Shown piece after piece: positions 12,249 through 24,400 of a stretch of 64,000 nucleotides of DNA. Source of the stretch: Apostichopus japonicus (Eukaryota; Echinodermata; Holothuroidea; Aspidochirotida; Stichopodidae); assembly GCF_037975245.1 (NCBI RefSeq), contig NC_092565.1, forward strand, positions 8,178,999 to 8,242,998. The letters are read 5' to 3'. The translations under genes were made by a program, and so were the position numbers. The notes beneath the pieces were generated by a model. That model had not been told where the DNA came from, made no database searches, and saw only the letters and a program-made list of their open reading frames with translations. Every line of letters starts with the position of its first letter. The first letter of the stretch is position 1.

Positions 12249-12598
12249 TTTTGCAAAGTAAGAAATCATGTTATGTATGAACAGTGTGAATGTGAGATGG
12301 CATGATAAAGCTTTAATGAGCATTGAGCCTACTTCAGCTGTTAGTGTTAGATTTTCAACGTTAAGGTAACAAGTAAGCTGCATGTATCACAGCATTGAAC
12401 TTTCAGTCGTGTTGAATGTATTTTGCAACGTAAAAAATCATGTTGGGTATCAACAGTGTAACTGTGAGATGGCATGATAAAGCTTTAATGAGCATTGAGC
12501 CTACTGTACTTCAGCTGTTAGTGTTAGATTTTCAACGTTAAGGTAACAAGTAAGCTGAATGTATCACAGCATTGAACTTTCAGTTGTGTTGAATGTAG
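12249..12598. repeat. Tandem duplication, two copies of about 175 bp
   Basis: Copy 1 (12249-12420) and copy 2 (12421-12598) share GAGATGGCATGATAAAGC, GAGCATTGAGCCTACT and TCAACGTTAAGGTAACAAG in the same order with only a few differences. This is a recent direct duplication upstream of the BTB zinc-finger gene. Confidence 0.9.
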
Positions 12599-12866
12599 GC
12601 TATTTCTGATTTCTATGAAGTTTATTGAGATGTGATTCTTGTGTAAGGTAGTCATAGGCCTATGTACTACCAGGTCTCTACAAATATTTTTAAAACTACT
12701 CCCTATTTGGCGAGCGTGAGTAAAAGTTGACTCGTCAAGAGGAAAATTCACTTGCCGAGCTATTAACGCTATTAACGTCTCTTACTTGTTGTGTAGTGCA
12801 AAGCTACAACATCATTCTTCATAGTATACTTCTAATTAAAGTTATGCAGATACTTGGTACTATGTT

Positions 12867-12963
12867 ATGCGCATTGGAAAATGTTTCAAGTGCAGTATGA
12901 AATTTAAAGATCTTCCACCAAAAGAAAGAGATGAACAATGTAAAACATGTCACAGAATCATAA
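12867..12963 (+). other. Possible exon with a four-cysteine cluster, unassigned
   Basis: An open frame (to 13055) reads MRIGKCFKCSMKFKDLPP then ERDEQCKTCHRI. The C-x2-C ... C-x2-C spacing is like a small zinc-binding knuckle. A possible acceptor lies upstream (TTATGCAG near 12848) and a possible donor (AA|GTATGC) near 12964. It cannot be read through into the BTB protein, because that start codon is preceded by an in-frame TAA. It could be an unrelated small exon or chance. Confidence 0.2.
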
Positions 12964-13061
12964 GTATGCACCTTGGCATATTTTGTCTGAAATTCCAAAG
13001 AACACCTGCAAGAATGTGGCTGCCTAGCTACGACAGTAGCCTAGCTGAACTCTAACATTAA

Positions 13062-13418
13062 AGGCATTGAAGACTCGCCTCAAACCGCATGTCGCCCTCT
13101 GAAAAAGGTAACTTTCCGTTGCACTTGCAAGTGAAGTTTTTTCTTGTCGCTTCAAAATGCAGACAGTACAAAAAGTATGATACCTTGATATCTTTTATCT
13201 GGACCTGAGATGTCCATCGCTGCTATGTACACTGTGTTGTGGGTATTGACTAGCTGCATGTATTGACTTTACACTAGTGTCTAATTACCGACAATAGCAA
13301 GCTGTGTGTGTATTTTCTGGGATCGATGGTGGTGTCTAACACTTCTGTTACACCTCATTCGAAACTAGGTCATATAACCGGCATCCAACGTTTCTTTGTG
13401 CGCGAGTCTTCACTCTCT
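13062..13418 (-). mobile_element. TTAA-flanked MITE, copy 1
   Basis: 357 bp between TTAA at 13058-13061 and TTAA at 13419-13422. Terminal inverted repeats are AGGCATTGAAGACTCGC on the left and, reversed, AGAGAGTGAAGACTCGC on the right. The inner sequence is the reverse complement of the copies at 20581 and 51098. There is no open frame of note. Confidence 0.85.
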
Positions 13419-13777
13419 TTAATGCTCCTGTAGTTCTAGAACTGTAATACTGTAGCTAGGTATACATGGGTAAAATTATACAGTACCTCACCGCAACTTT
13501 GAGCCACTACTCCATTGGCGACTGCATATTTTCAATTTTGTTTTCTTGTCCATTGAAATGGTATGCAAAAATGTCACTGTTTCTCCACAACACTGCCTAA
13601 ATCAAAGCGATCTTTTTACGCAATGAAAATCTAAGGTTGACAAAGCATATATCTTTTAAAATACATCACGTACTTGGTAAGCTCAACACATTAAAGATTA
13701 TAAATGGTTGTTGCACAATATTACATTTTCAGTGACATTTAATGTGTTATGTTTTGCAGCATCTGAGATAAGACATC

Positions 13778-16700
13778 ATGGTGTGTACAAGTGCCACTGC
13801 GACCCATGAGAAAGATGGCAGTATCATGGTCAGCATTCCAAACCAGCTAGAGATGGTCGTATCATCGCTACAGGACAGTCTACATCATCCGCATCTATGT
13901 GATGTAACCATCTCTATCAATGGCCAGTCTTTTCTAGCTCACAAATTCCTCTTGGCTGCTCTCAGTAACTTCTTCCATCATCATTTCTACAATCATTCCA
14001 AAGAGACGGAGTTTGATATCAGCAACCTGAAGAACATCTCCGCAAATGCATTTGAATTCTTCATCCAGTTTGCGTACTCATCTAAGGTGAAGTTGCAGTC
14101 ACTGGACGATGTTAAGGGTCTGTTGAAACTGTCCAGAGGACTGGATTCGGTGTCGGTCAAGGAGGCCTGCTGTGAGTATCTGAGGAGCAAGCTGACCGGT
14201 GACAACTGTACAGAAATACTGTCATATGCTGAAGAATTCCAGCTGACTGAACTAGAGAAGCAAGCAAAGAAGCTCATGAACAAAAGACTGATTGAGCTAT
14301 CAGAAACCTACATGAAACAGAACCAGGTGAACAGCTCTCAAAGTCAGAAGAACACAGGTAAAGCAACTCATTTCATGTTACATAGATATATAGCAAGTTA
14401 TGTGGGCTTTTCATATGTGAGCTATCAGGAATGGTTCTACAAAGTGTTATAAATCAAGTCCAAAGAGATGTTCAGGTAAAGAGTTAACTGTGGTAAAAAC
14501 TTATGTATATCTGTATTGCATTATAGCTAATGTCGCACCGATAGTCGTTTGTGATATCAGTATCGACCAATATTGGCAGCATATAGGTATCAGTAAATTT
14601 AGCCTCAATGCCGATAATGACACACTGATATTGAACCTTTCTTTTCACAACAAAAGCCATTTGTTGGTACTTGCGATGATTAATTCATCTATTCTAAAAG
14701 TCCAATTTTCTTAGTTTCAGTTACGATTGCGATTAAAAGGTGGTCAAGAACCAAGTTGCAAGTTCTGAAAAATATTTATCGATAACAATCTGTAAACAGA
14801 CAATTCATGCCACTTAATGTTACATACATAGTAGTCTTTGTTGCTCTTCAAAGTAAATATCATCAGTCTGGCCAATGTATTATAAATACAAGTGAACACA
14901 ACCTAATTAAAACTGAACATACCTGCTGTCACCTGGTTTGTCCTTGTAAAGGTACTGTACTGATACAGCAAAAGTTTCTGAGTGTGAACTTTGTTAAAAT
15001 CAAGTTACAGCAAATTAACTAGAAAAGCTAGGTGTTCAGTGCTCAGCTTGATAAATTTGTATTTTGAAGACCTTATTAAGTTTAGTAAAAGGTTCAGCAT
15101 GTGAATACCTAATTACTGTATGCTACTTTCAAATAAATTGAAGGACTGTAAGCACTGTATCACCTAAGGCTTGTATCACTCTTTAGAAGTGGGCATTTGA
15201 AGACACTTTGTTTGACATTTTCTGCAGTGCCTGGATATTATAGTGAAGGTAACAATTTGGTTGATCAAATGACAAATCGTTGTTTTTCGAAGTTGGTTAA
15301 CTGAAAAATGGTAAAATTGGCTCTAATATTTTTTAGTTTTCATCATTTTACATTCCAAGTCGGTATCCTAATATGGAAATTGACCATTTTGCCATAATCA
15401 GGTAAACATGTTTATATTATTGACAAGATTTCTATACCTAGCCACAAAGTCTGAGGGCATCTAAAGAATACTTAAGTACTTCTTCTTTTGTAGATGAAAC
15501 CAGTCAAGAGGATGTTGAAGTAGGTGTTGATGACACAGTAGCCTCACATACAACAGAGCAGCAGTTAAATACACAAGTAACGTTAAGGAGCAGTAAATCC
15601 TCTGTGATACCCAGTGATGTTCGTCCAGGTTCCACCCTAATGGTCGAAACTAAGGCTGCCCTTAAAGGATTTCCAATTCTTCGCTCCCGTAGGAGTAGGA
15701 AGCCGGCATTACCCATTCAGATTATCCACGGGGAGGACAGCAGGTCAAAGGGATTGAAAATAAAAACTAGTCGAGTAGAGAAAGAATCCAACAGCAAAGC
15801 TGTATTGACTTTGGCAAAGCAGAGAGATTGTAAAATGTGCAGGAGAAGTTTCCCATCACCGAAACAATTAAGAGAACATTGTAACAAGGAGCATGTGAGA
15901 TGTACCAAGTGCAAGAGACTATTTACGTCCAGGACCCATCTTCGCAATCATATGGTATTTCACAATAGGAAGGGTGGCAAAAGGTCATCGAATAGGAAAA
16001 AGTATGACTGCTCTTACTGTGGAAAGCAATGTAATTATGCCTCAGCTCTTAAAGTTCATCTTCGTACTCACACTGGACAGAAGCCGTTTGAATGTACCTT
16101 TTGCGATCAAAAGTTCACCCAGTCAATTAACCTTTATCGTCATGTCCTCTCCTATCATGAACCCAACGCTCCAAAGTATCAGTGTAAAGTGTGTGGCAAA
16201 GAATTCAATGTACAGATCTATCTAAAGAGTCACGAGATCACCCATAGCGAAGAACGTCCCTTCCAGTGCGAGGAGTGTGGTGCTCTCTTTAAGAGAAAGA
16301 ATGATCTACGAAGCCATAGACGTGTTCATAGTTCGGAAAAGCCTCACCAGTGCGAACTCTGCATGACGTACTTCAAGACTATGGGTGACCTGAAGACACA
16401 CAAGCAGATTCACAATAACAGCAAACCCCATTGCTGTGCACAGTGTGGAAAGAGCTTCAAAAGGACGGGTCATTTGAACAGACACATGAAAATACACTCC
16501 AACGAAAAACCATTCAGATGTGAGACGTGCAGTGCAGCTTTTAATCGTAAGGAAAATCTACGAAACCACATAAGGACCCATACTGGGGAATTCCCGTACA
16601 AATGCGAGGACTGTGATGCTCAGTTCAAGCACTCCTCCAGCTTAAAGGCTCACAGTAAGAAACATTGGAGGTAAGTCATAGAAATGTTGTAGTAGTTAGA

Positions 16701-17597
16701 GTGTACTCTACAGATAATATAGTGAAAAGTCTAACAATTTCAGAAGATAGTGATGCCATAGGTTTAGTTTTGCTTTATAAAAGGAATCTGCAATAGTGGT
16801 GGTGTGTGCTTGTGGAAGTGACAGTGTGAATGTGTACTGCAAATGCTTTGACTAATGAACATGATAACATTGTGGTTGAATTTCATTATTGGTATAATTG
16901 GTAAGCCTTACTGAACAAAAGAACTCTGTTGCACTTTGTAGAGGTCATACTTTCTTATCACTTGTCATTAATGGTACAAACTCAAATAATCTAGTGTGCA
17001 GTAATACCATTTAATGTTCTTGTATAAAACTTGTCAGCTGTCTCTCCATTGACTTTAAATGGTTCTTTCAAAGTTTGTTTGTATTTTTTAAGAATAAAAG
17101 TTTTTTTTGTGGAATTTGTCCACAGCCATGCTCATGCCAACACTGAAGTGTACGTGGTCCAAACTGCAGCCTTTGATCAGGCAGAAGATTCATCTCAGCA
17201 GCTTCCTACCTTCTACCAAACCAGTACCAAAACTCCTGCCCTTGTTACAATCCAGAACAATGAGCAGACCTCCATTGCCACGGAACTAACAACCGCTACC
17301 GCCCAAAGCAGCTTAACAAATTTTGCTGGGACTAAGTTTTTGTGCTTACAGAACTATCATCCTTCCAAATCCAATGTGTCAACTCCACAGGCTCTGATTC
17401 CCATATCTGACATTGGAGTGTTCGCTGATACAGCAGAAGGAATCTCAGATGGCACTCCGATTCACGGCCTTCCACTTCAAGTTTATACAGTGCCTAAACA
17501 AGATGCTAGTGGTATAGAAAGTAACACAATACAAGCAGTGCTTGTGAATACCCAAACTACGGGTGAATTTATCTTAAATAAAAACGACCGATTCTAG
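13778..17597 (+). CDS. BTB/POZ zinc-finger transcription factor (ZBTB-type, ten C2H2 fingers)
   Basis: Coding exons 13778-14357, 15494-16670 and 17126-17597 give 742 residues, and phases match at both introns. An in-frame TAA nine bases before the ATG fixes the start. The BTB/POZ domain is at residues ~25-130 (HLCDVTISINGQSFLAHKF core), followed by a BACK-like helical stretch. An acidic/basic linker (LRSRRSRKPALP) leads to ten C2H2 fingers at ~304-583, mostly with TG/S-E-KPF-type linkers. The ~155-residue C-terminal tail is S/T/Q-rich. The BTB domain mediates dimerisation and corepressor or cullin-3 contacts; the fingers bind DNA. The second exon could read to a stop at 16672, but GAG|GTAAGTCA is a strong donor and the exon from 17126 keeps frame, so the longer form is preferred. 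The BTB plus ten-finger layout recalls GZF1, but orthology is not established. Confidence 0.88.
14358..15493 (+). other. Intron 1 of the BTB zinc-finger gene
   Basis: No exon or clear mobile element is visible. The open frames here are short, AT-rich and unlike any recognised family. Confidence 0.6.
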
Positions 17598-18300
17598 AAC
17601 CAACTGCCTCGGGATTCCAGCAACAAAGATAAAATTCATCATTTAGTCATATCAGGAAATAATAGAGTTCTTTATCAGCCGATTACTTATCCAATCATTG
17701 TGATGTGTAATACGAAGAGCTCTATTGACAGTCAAGCTTGCATGTTGTGTGATGCCATACTTTATAAGATGACTTCTCAAGAAGGGGAATGTTAGTATAC
17801 CTTCACTTTGGCACGTAGCTTGCTCTAACGAGTGACTAGTCTCTATTGTTTTAGGGATCAAAGGTCAGCAACTGTCATGTAAAATATGCAAAGCTTTGTA
17901 TCTCATGAAACATCACTTTGAGAAACTGTGAATGCAATATAGAACCTCCAACCACTCCCCCCATCCGTCTTGCATCATATATTGATGTGAAACAGGTCTG
18001 GAGTTTTTGGTGAAGGTCAAAAGCTTTCAAAACTTGAAATCCTTCTAAACATGTTATCATAGGCAGGCCTTGGAATTGAGTACAAAATGACACCTGATTT
18101 AGAGAGATTTCTAACACGTTTATTCTTTCGATGGCATAGTCTGTATCACATGGTTGTTACTTTATGATATCTACATCTCAAATTGTCGTTGTTTCATATG
18201 ACATGCAAATATCAACTGAACACTACATGTTACTCCCTCTGTTCATTATTATTATTATTATTAAAGCTTTGGATGAACTTCATATTTGAATAAATGTAGA
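17598..18300 (+). other. Probable 3' UTR of the BTB zinc-finger gene
   Basis: Follows the stop at 17595-17597. There is a TTA microsatellite near 18246-18263 and AATAAA at 18289-18294. The 3' end is not proven. Confidence 0.5.
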
Positions 18301-18329
18301 GCTACCATAATGAAAACTAGAACCACACT

Positions 18330-18600
18330 GTTTGTTGTAGAGGTCAAATGTCATTTGAGGTCAACAAAGGTCATAGTCTGAAAACCTTGTAAACACATTT
18401 AACTCTAAACTAAAGCTTGAATGAAGTCCATACATTAGTATGTGGATCCATCTTAGTGAGTACAAGCACCATATTGTTTATGTGGAGGTCAATATGTCAT
18501 TTAAGTTCAAGAAAGGTTAAAGTCAGGAAACTTTGTAAGTAGGATAACTCGAAAAGTGAAACTTAGGAGAACTTAATAAGTGTATTATAGATTGATCCAT
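18330..18600 (+). repeat. Dispersed AGGTCA-rich repeat
   Basis: Two units of the family described at 1955. They include AGGTCA at 18341-18346 and a DR4 pair at 18358-18373, with the CTGAAAACCTTGTAAACAC block following. Confidence 0.7.
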
Positions 18601-18850
18601 AAGTTTCAAATTTGGAGTTATATTTACCAGGGCTTAGAACTTTGACCTCAATTGGGCTCTTTATAGTTACTAAGGTGGATCTTTATACCAAGTATGATAT
18701 TCAGATATTATGTTCTTTTTAAGCGGATAAAGTTTACAACGTTTCAGACTTGGACATCTACTGCCTTTAAATGACCTTTCATCATCACAAAAAATAATCT
18801 GTTTCTTATGCTCTTTTTTGAGTTAACATGTTTAAAATCCAAGGGTGTCA

Positions 18851-20576
18851 CATACTTACACCCTATCACACGGAACCCCTTTTGCCTCCAGTGAAGAATC
18901 AAAAATAAGAAATACTGAAATGTTGAAAGATGAAAATAATTTATTAAAAGGATTTAGCAAAAACTTATCAAAGGCAAATATAGATGTGCATATTGTAAGT
19001 GAACATGATCCAGAGTGAATGTTACTGTGCATAATGGTATACTGACAGTGGAATGTATAATACAGCTGCTGTACATACAACATGACTAACTGCTACTAGG
19101 ACAGTAAGACTTCAATCAGTAATTCAAAATCATTTTGTTCAGAAAGCTATGCTACATGTACATACAAGTCTCTGTATATGGAATGTTGTTTTTCGTTGGC
19201 CTTTCTCCTCTTGATATACACAACTTAGTTTCAGTTGTATAGATATTAACCAATCAGAGCGGCCAAGAGTTTTTATTAATGCCTAGTGTAGTAATCATAG
19301 CACCAGATATTTCTGATTTATAAAAATGATATTACTGGCCCAGTTCTGTGGTTTGGTTACTAAAATATATGCCACGGCATGTGGAAAGGAATTACCTCAA
19401 GCAACAAATAATGAGATAATGATCATTACGTTACTAGGTACGTAACTGTCTTTAGCTCATAAACAGGGGCATGGGGCCCTTCAACCTAACTTCACCTAAA
19501 CTACACTTGACATAGAGCCATAGATGTAAGAACACAAGCAAACAAACTAATATTACACCAAACCTGCGATGATAATGTTCTGGGTGAGTTATTCCATGCT
19601 CATTTTTTACAGAGTTCAATTTCCCATGTTTCCATGAAGTAAGTGGTTTAATGCTTAACACAAACTGAAAGCCCACAGAAATTACCCAATATGTTTGAGT
19701 TATCATGAGTCAAAAAGCTCCCTCAGTATTCAATGAGCCAGGGCCTGGTATTAATTTTTGGATTAGTCTTAATGTGCAAATTTCATCAAATGCACAAAAA
19801 GACCAGTTAATCTGTACTTAGTAATTCCCGAAGGTTCCATTGGACACATGATAAGGAACAATGTTATCAAGCATTCACTCTTAAATTGTTTGATTACTTT
19901 GGATGTTAACAGTTTCAAACTTGACTAAGAATCACTGTTGCCAATCCAAACTGACAACCCAGACATAAAGGTACGGAGGTGTTGGGAGGGGGGGGGGGGG
20001 GATGAAGTAACAGGCTAACAGCAAAGTTTGGTGAAGAAGATGAAGAATATATAGGGTTAGAATTCAGATCAAATAAGTTGATATTTCAGTGTCAGAGTAT
20101 TATACATTACACCCTACATTGCAAGATTTATTCTCTAAACATTTTCAGATATGGTACCTCAATACTGAAATATGTGAGGACACAGAGATTGTAAGATGAT
20201 ATTGTGGCATTGATATAAAGTCATAATACTACTAGGTGAAACCTTTCATTTTCCCTTTGTTGTCGTTTTCCTATTTTCAATGTCAACACTACGTTGTTCC
20301 TGAAAATAAATGTCAGTAAAAGAACATCTACAAGCGTCAATGTTTCAGACTTTGTTTTTTGCAAAATCCAACTTTAAATAAAACATTTGAAAGAAAAAGA
20401 TTAAAAATTCAAGCACAAACAGATAAAGAAAAAAAGGTCTGCTAGCTGTTTTAAGCAGATGAAAAATAAATGTGGTTACATTCTATCATGCGAATTTTAT
20501 AATGCTGCTGTTTATTGACTAGCTAAAGAAGGAAACTTCTGTAATACGTAAATCACTGCAGCATTTCAATGCCACC
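18851..20576. other. Convergent intergenic region / distal 3' UTR of PGM3
   Basis: No exon is recognised. The BTB gene (plus) and PGM3 (minus) converge here. Several TTTATT words (AATAAA on the minus strand), for example near 18938 and 20510, could end the PGM3 transcript. A G-run is at about 19988-20002. Confidence 0.4.
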
Positions 20577-20580
20577 TTAA

Positions 20581-20940
20581 AGGGTGTGAAGACTCGCGCC
20601 AAAAAAAACGTCTAATGCTGGTAATCTGACCTAGTTTCGAATGAGGTGTAATAGAAGTGTTAGACACTACCATGGATCCCAGAAAATACACACACACAGC
20701 TTGCTACCGTCTGTAATAAGACACTAGTGTACAGTCAGTACATACAGCTGCGGTCAATACCCACAACACTGTACAAACAATGCAGCGATGGACATATCAG
20801 GTCCAGCTAAAGATAACAAGGTATCACGTTTCATTACTGTCTGCATTTTGTAGCGACACGAACAAAACGTCACTTGCAAGCAACAGAAAGTTAACTTTTT
20901 CAGATGGCCGCACACGGTTTGGGGCGAGTCTTCAATGCCT
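20581..20940 (+). mobile_element. TTAA-flanked MITE, copy 2
   Basis: 360 bp between TTAA 20577-20580 and TTAA 20941-20944. Ends are AGGGTGTGAAGACTCGC and, reversed, AGGCATTGAAGACTCGC. It is closely related to the copy at 51098 in the same orientation and to 13062 inverted. It lies just past the PGM3 stop codon, so it may be in that gene's 3' UTR. Confidence 0.88.
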
Positions 20941-21400
20941 TTAAACAATTGTTTACTTGTTGGGAAGAACTTGAATTGCTCACATAAAATAAATGAGGCA
21001 TTTTTGGTGAACTTGTTACACAGAACAATGGCTACAAAGTAACTCAAGACATTGGGTATCATTTGATGCACGCTCTTCTGTGCATTTCATAAACAGATAT
21101 CCATGAAGCAACTAAATGATGCAAATGCTTAAGAAGTCTTGATTCCATAATTACAATGTTAAGAGATAACACTGTGGGTATAACCGCAGATATCATATAT
21201 GGATGGGTAACTGATATAGACGCACGCCTTTCTATAAATAATATAACATCACTGACAAGAATCCTGTCTAGTGAAGAAAGAAAACAACTTATCAACATTG
21301 TCAACACTCATGGGTGTATGCAGTAGGATAAACCAAACTCCTAAAAGCACATTGGTAAGGCAGGTTGAGGCTGCAAGGGATGCTTGGAGCTCCCAGGCAA

Positions 21401-24400
21401 TCAGTTAGGAGGGTCACCAATACCTCCAGCCAGTTGGAAGACTTGAAGGGCAATTTGTTTGGCTAGTTCATCTGCTGAAGCCTGTTAAAAAGAATAAAAG
21501 TAATAACATAGAACTTAGAAGTAATATAATAGAAGTTATGTCACAGAACATGAGAAATCCACGATATCAGTAATATCACATTTGACAGTAAACGGAATAT
21601 GAAACATGAGGAAAGACATGGAACATATTTGCAAACTGAACTTACTGAAGTTACATACAACTAGAACTATAAGCAATGTCACTTGTACGGAGTTGAGGTA
21701 TATTAACACTGTGTGTTTATCAGTGTTTGACATGATAGTCTTTCGTTTCGTTTATTTCACTTTTTTTCTTTTTTACAATTACATTTACAATTCTGAATAA
21801 TACCAATGTCAAAGAAAGAAAAAAAGCATGGAAAATCTGAAAAAGCTACGCTTGTACACTCATAAAGTGCAGATTCACCATGAAAAAATTAAATACAATA
21901 CGCTAACTACACCCCCCCCCCTCCCCCACTTCCCAAACGGGAGGCACAAATAGCATTATTAAATGTGATAACTTTAACGTATATATTACAAATCATTGTT
22001 TAACAAATATAGCTTCAGTTGCCTTATGAATATTGATAAGGTTGGTTATTATTTAAGTTTGGGTTCGAGAGTATTCCAAAATGTGGCACCAGTAATCTTA
22101 CAGATTTAGTATTTAAAACTAATCGTGGGTAATCAAAATGAATGGCAGTTGAGTGTCTAGTGTTATGACTATGGAGTTGATTATTTAAATTAAGAAAAAA
22201 ATTAAACGGAGGTGGAAGTAAGTCATGTTTGTATCCAACAGATCCTTGGGCATGTAAAATACAGTGGGCAAGCACATTCGTGGTAGGCAGAAACGGACTC
22301 TGAGAAAAAGAGTATTACAAACTATATTGTGAAGACTATGATACAGGCAGCTAGCGAAGTATAAGAACCGTTGGTCTGATCTGGAAGGTGGTTTATGCTT
22401 CCAGGAGTACATGTGCATTGACAGTAACAGATCAAATGATGTAACACAAACACACATCACATATGTAAATGCTACCTGTAGGCATACATTGAATGACAAC
22501 AGAGGATTACCTTTATAAGTATGTCATTTTTGGTGAGTGGTTTCCCACTTCACATCATCAACAGACTATACAATTATTCACAGATTTGCATAAACATCGG
22601 CAGAACATAGGTTTCAATCATTTTCAACCATTTTGCCCAGTTATCGTACTTGCTCACGATGTACATGAATTTTTCAATACCAATTTAAACACCTTTCCTT
22701 ATTTCTTTCAGCTTATTGTCATTATTCTCACCTGAGTCTCAGCCTCTGCATAAACCCTGACAATATCCTCAGTACCTGATGGTCTGAACAGAAACAAAAC
22801 CTGTTAATATTGATGCTGCCAAATCTGAGATAAAATCATACATACTTCTTCCAATACAGAAGACAAACAGGTTCACTAAGAACTTCTGATTACTAAACAA
22901 CAGACAGGGAATAAGCATTTATCAAATTAACTTTCCAAGAAGCCTCCCAAAACTACTGGGGTAACTGTTTAAGATACATATTAAAACAGTAGATGCTGCC
23001 TAACATGAAACAAACATACTCTTAGATGAAAAGTAGAGCTTCAAATTGGAGGAAATCTGTTGAGGAAACTTGTAATTCATACTTCATGGAAAGGCAACAA
23101 ATTAAAACTAACTAAAGGGTCATAAAAGGGATTGGAGTAGAAACAAGAAGAGTTACAATTGTGGGCAACCAGGTCATGGTTCAAAGGACTGTAAGAAACA
23201 TTAATCCGCCAATCAAGGAAGGGGAAGTAGTAGCTTTGAAAAAGGGGCTAGTGCCGAAGCTGAAAGGGTTGAGGAAACGATTGCCACAGGCAAAAATAAT
23301 TGGGCTGAATATGGTGAAGCTTGTCAACTGAGGCTGGAGGCTGGTGCAGTTAACGCCAGAAATGCGGGCGTGCCAATAAGCGTAGGTTACATGGGAAAGC
23401 ACAAAGTTGAGGTGGTGAGGGATACCCGATGTAATACCTTAATAGTTAGAAGAAATTTTGTTGAAATGTCAAAGTTCACAGGGCAGGTACAGCCATGAAA
23501 ATTACTGGACAGCACAGAACGTTGGTTTCCTGCTGCCAGAATTCATATCGACACACCCTATTTCGCTGGAGAAGTAAATGCGTTGGTAGTGGACAACCCT
23601 TTGCACGATCTATTTATTAGGAACATTGAAGGTGCTAGGGATGCAAACAATCCAGAGCCAAACTGGCAGCCACTAACAGTTAGGGAAGTAGAGGCGTGAA
23701 GTGGAGCTGTAGAGACGCGCGCAGCAGATAAGACAGGGAAGTCCGTTACAGCCGCTTAAATGTAAAGGGGCAGTTGGCGGCCATCGATAGGAATGAGTTG
23801 TCAAAGGCGCAGCAAGAGGAACAAGAATTTGCTAAGTTTTACAAGTTGGTAAAGAAAAGGGAGGTAAAATTATCGCAAGGAGGCAGTGAGGTAAAGTACA
23901 AAGTTTCTAACAGAGTACTCTTGAGAAAATTCAAGAGTGCCAAAGTTGAAAATGGAAGGGAATTTAATCAAGTGATTATTCCAAAAATTCTTCAGGAAAG
24001 TGTCATGAGCGTAGCATATGACGCTCCCTTCTCAGGGCACCTAGGAGCAAAGAAAACCGCTGATAGGGTAACAAGTAACTTCTACTGGCCTGGTGTTCAC
24101 ACCCATGATGCGAAAGTTACTAAGAGGCTTGCTTAACGTAGTGAACTACATCAATGATTTACTAGTGTATACGGCAGACTGGCAAAGTCATGTAGATTTA
24201 GTGCCAAGGGTGCTTCAAAGGCTGCGCGCGGCGGATCTCACAGCGCGCCCAGCTAAATGTTATTCAGGCAAACTTCTGTAGAGTTCTTAAGCCACATGGT
24301 TGGCAATGGACTACTAAAACCGCGGTCCAAGACGATGACTAAGGCCTTGGGGGTTAACGTCCCGAGAACAAAAAAGGAAATTAGGTCATTCTTAGGCCTA

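Noticed and set aside
15717-15947. Minus-strand frame opposite the zinc fingers, and the similar one at 16306-16497
   Set aside because: Shadow frames of the finger-coding exon.
16672-16674. TAA as the end of the zinc-finger protein
   Set aside because: It lies within a strong donor GAG|GTAAGT, and the next exon at 17126 restores frame for 156 more codons. Kept only as a possible isoform.
21606-21800. 64-codon frame ending in an aromatic-rich tract, in PGM3 intron 17
   Set aside because: AT-rich chance frame with no family resemblance.
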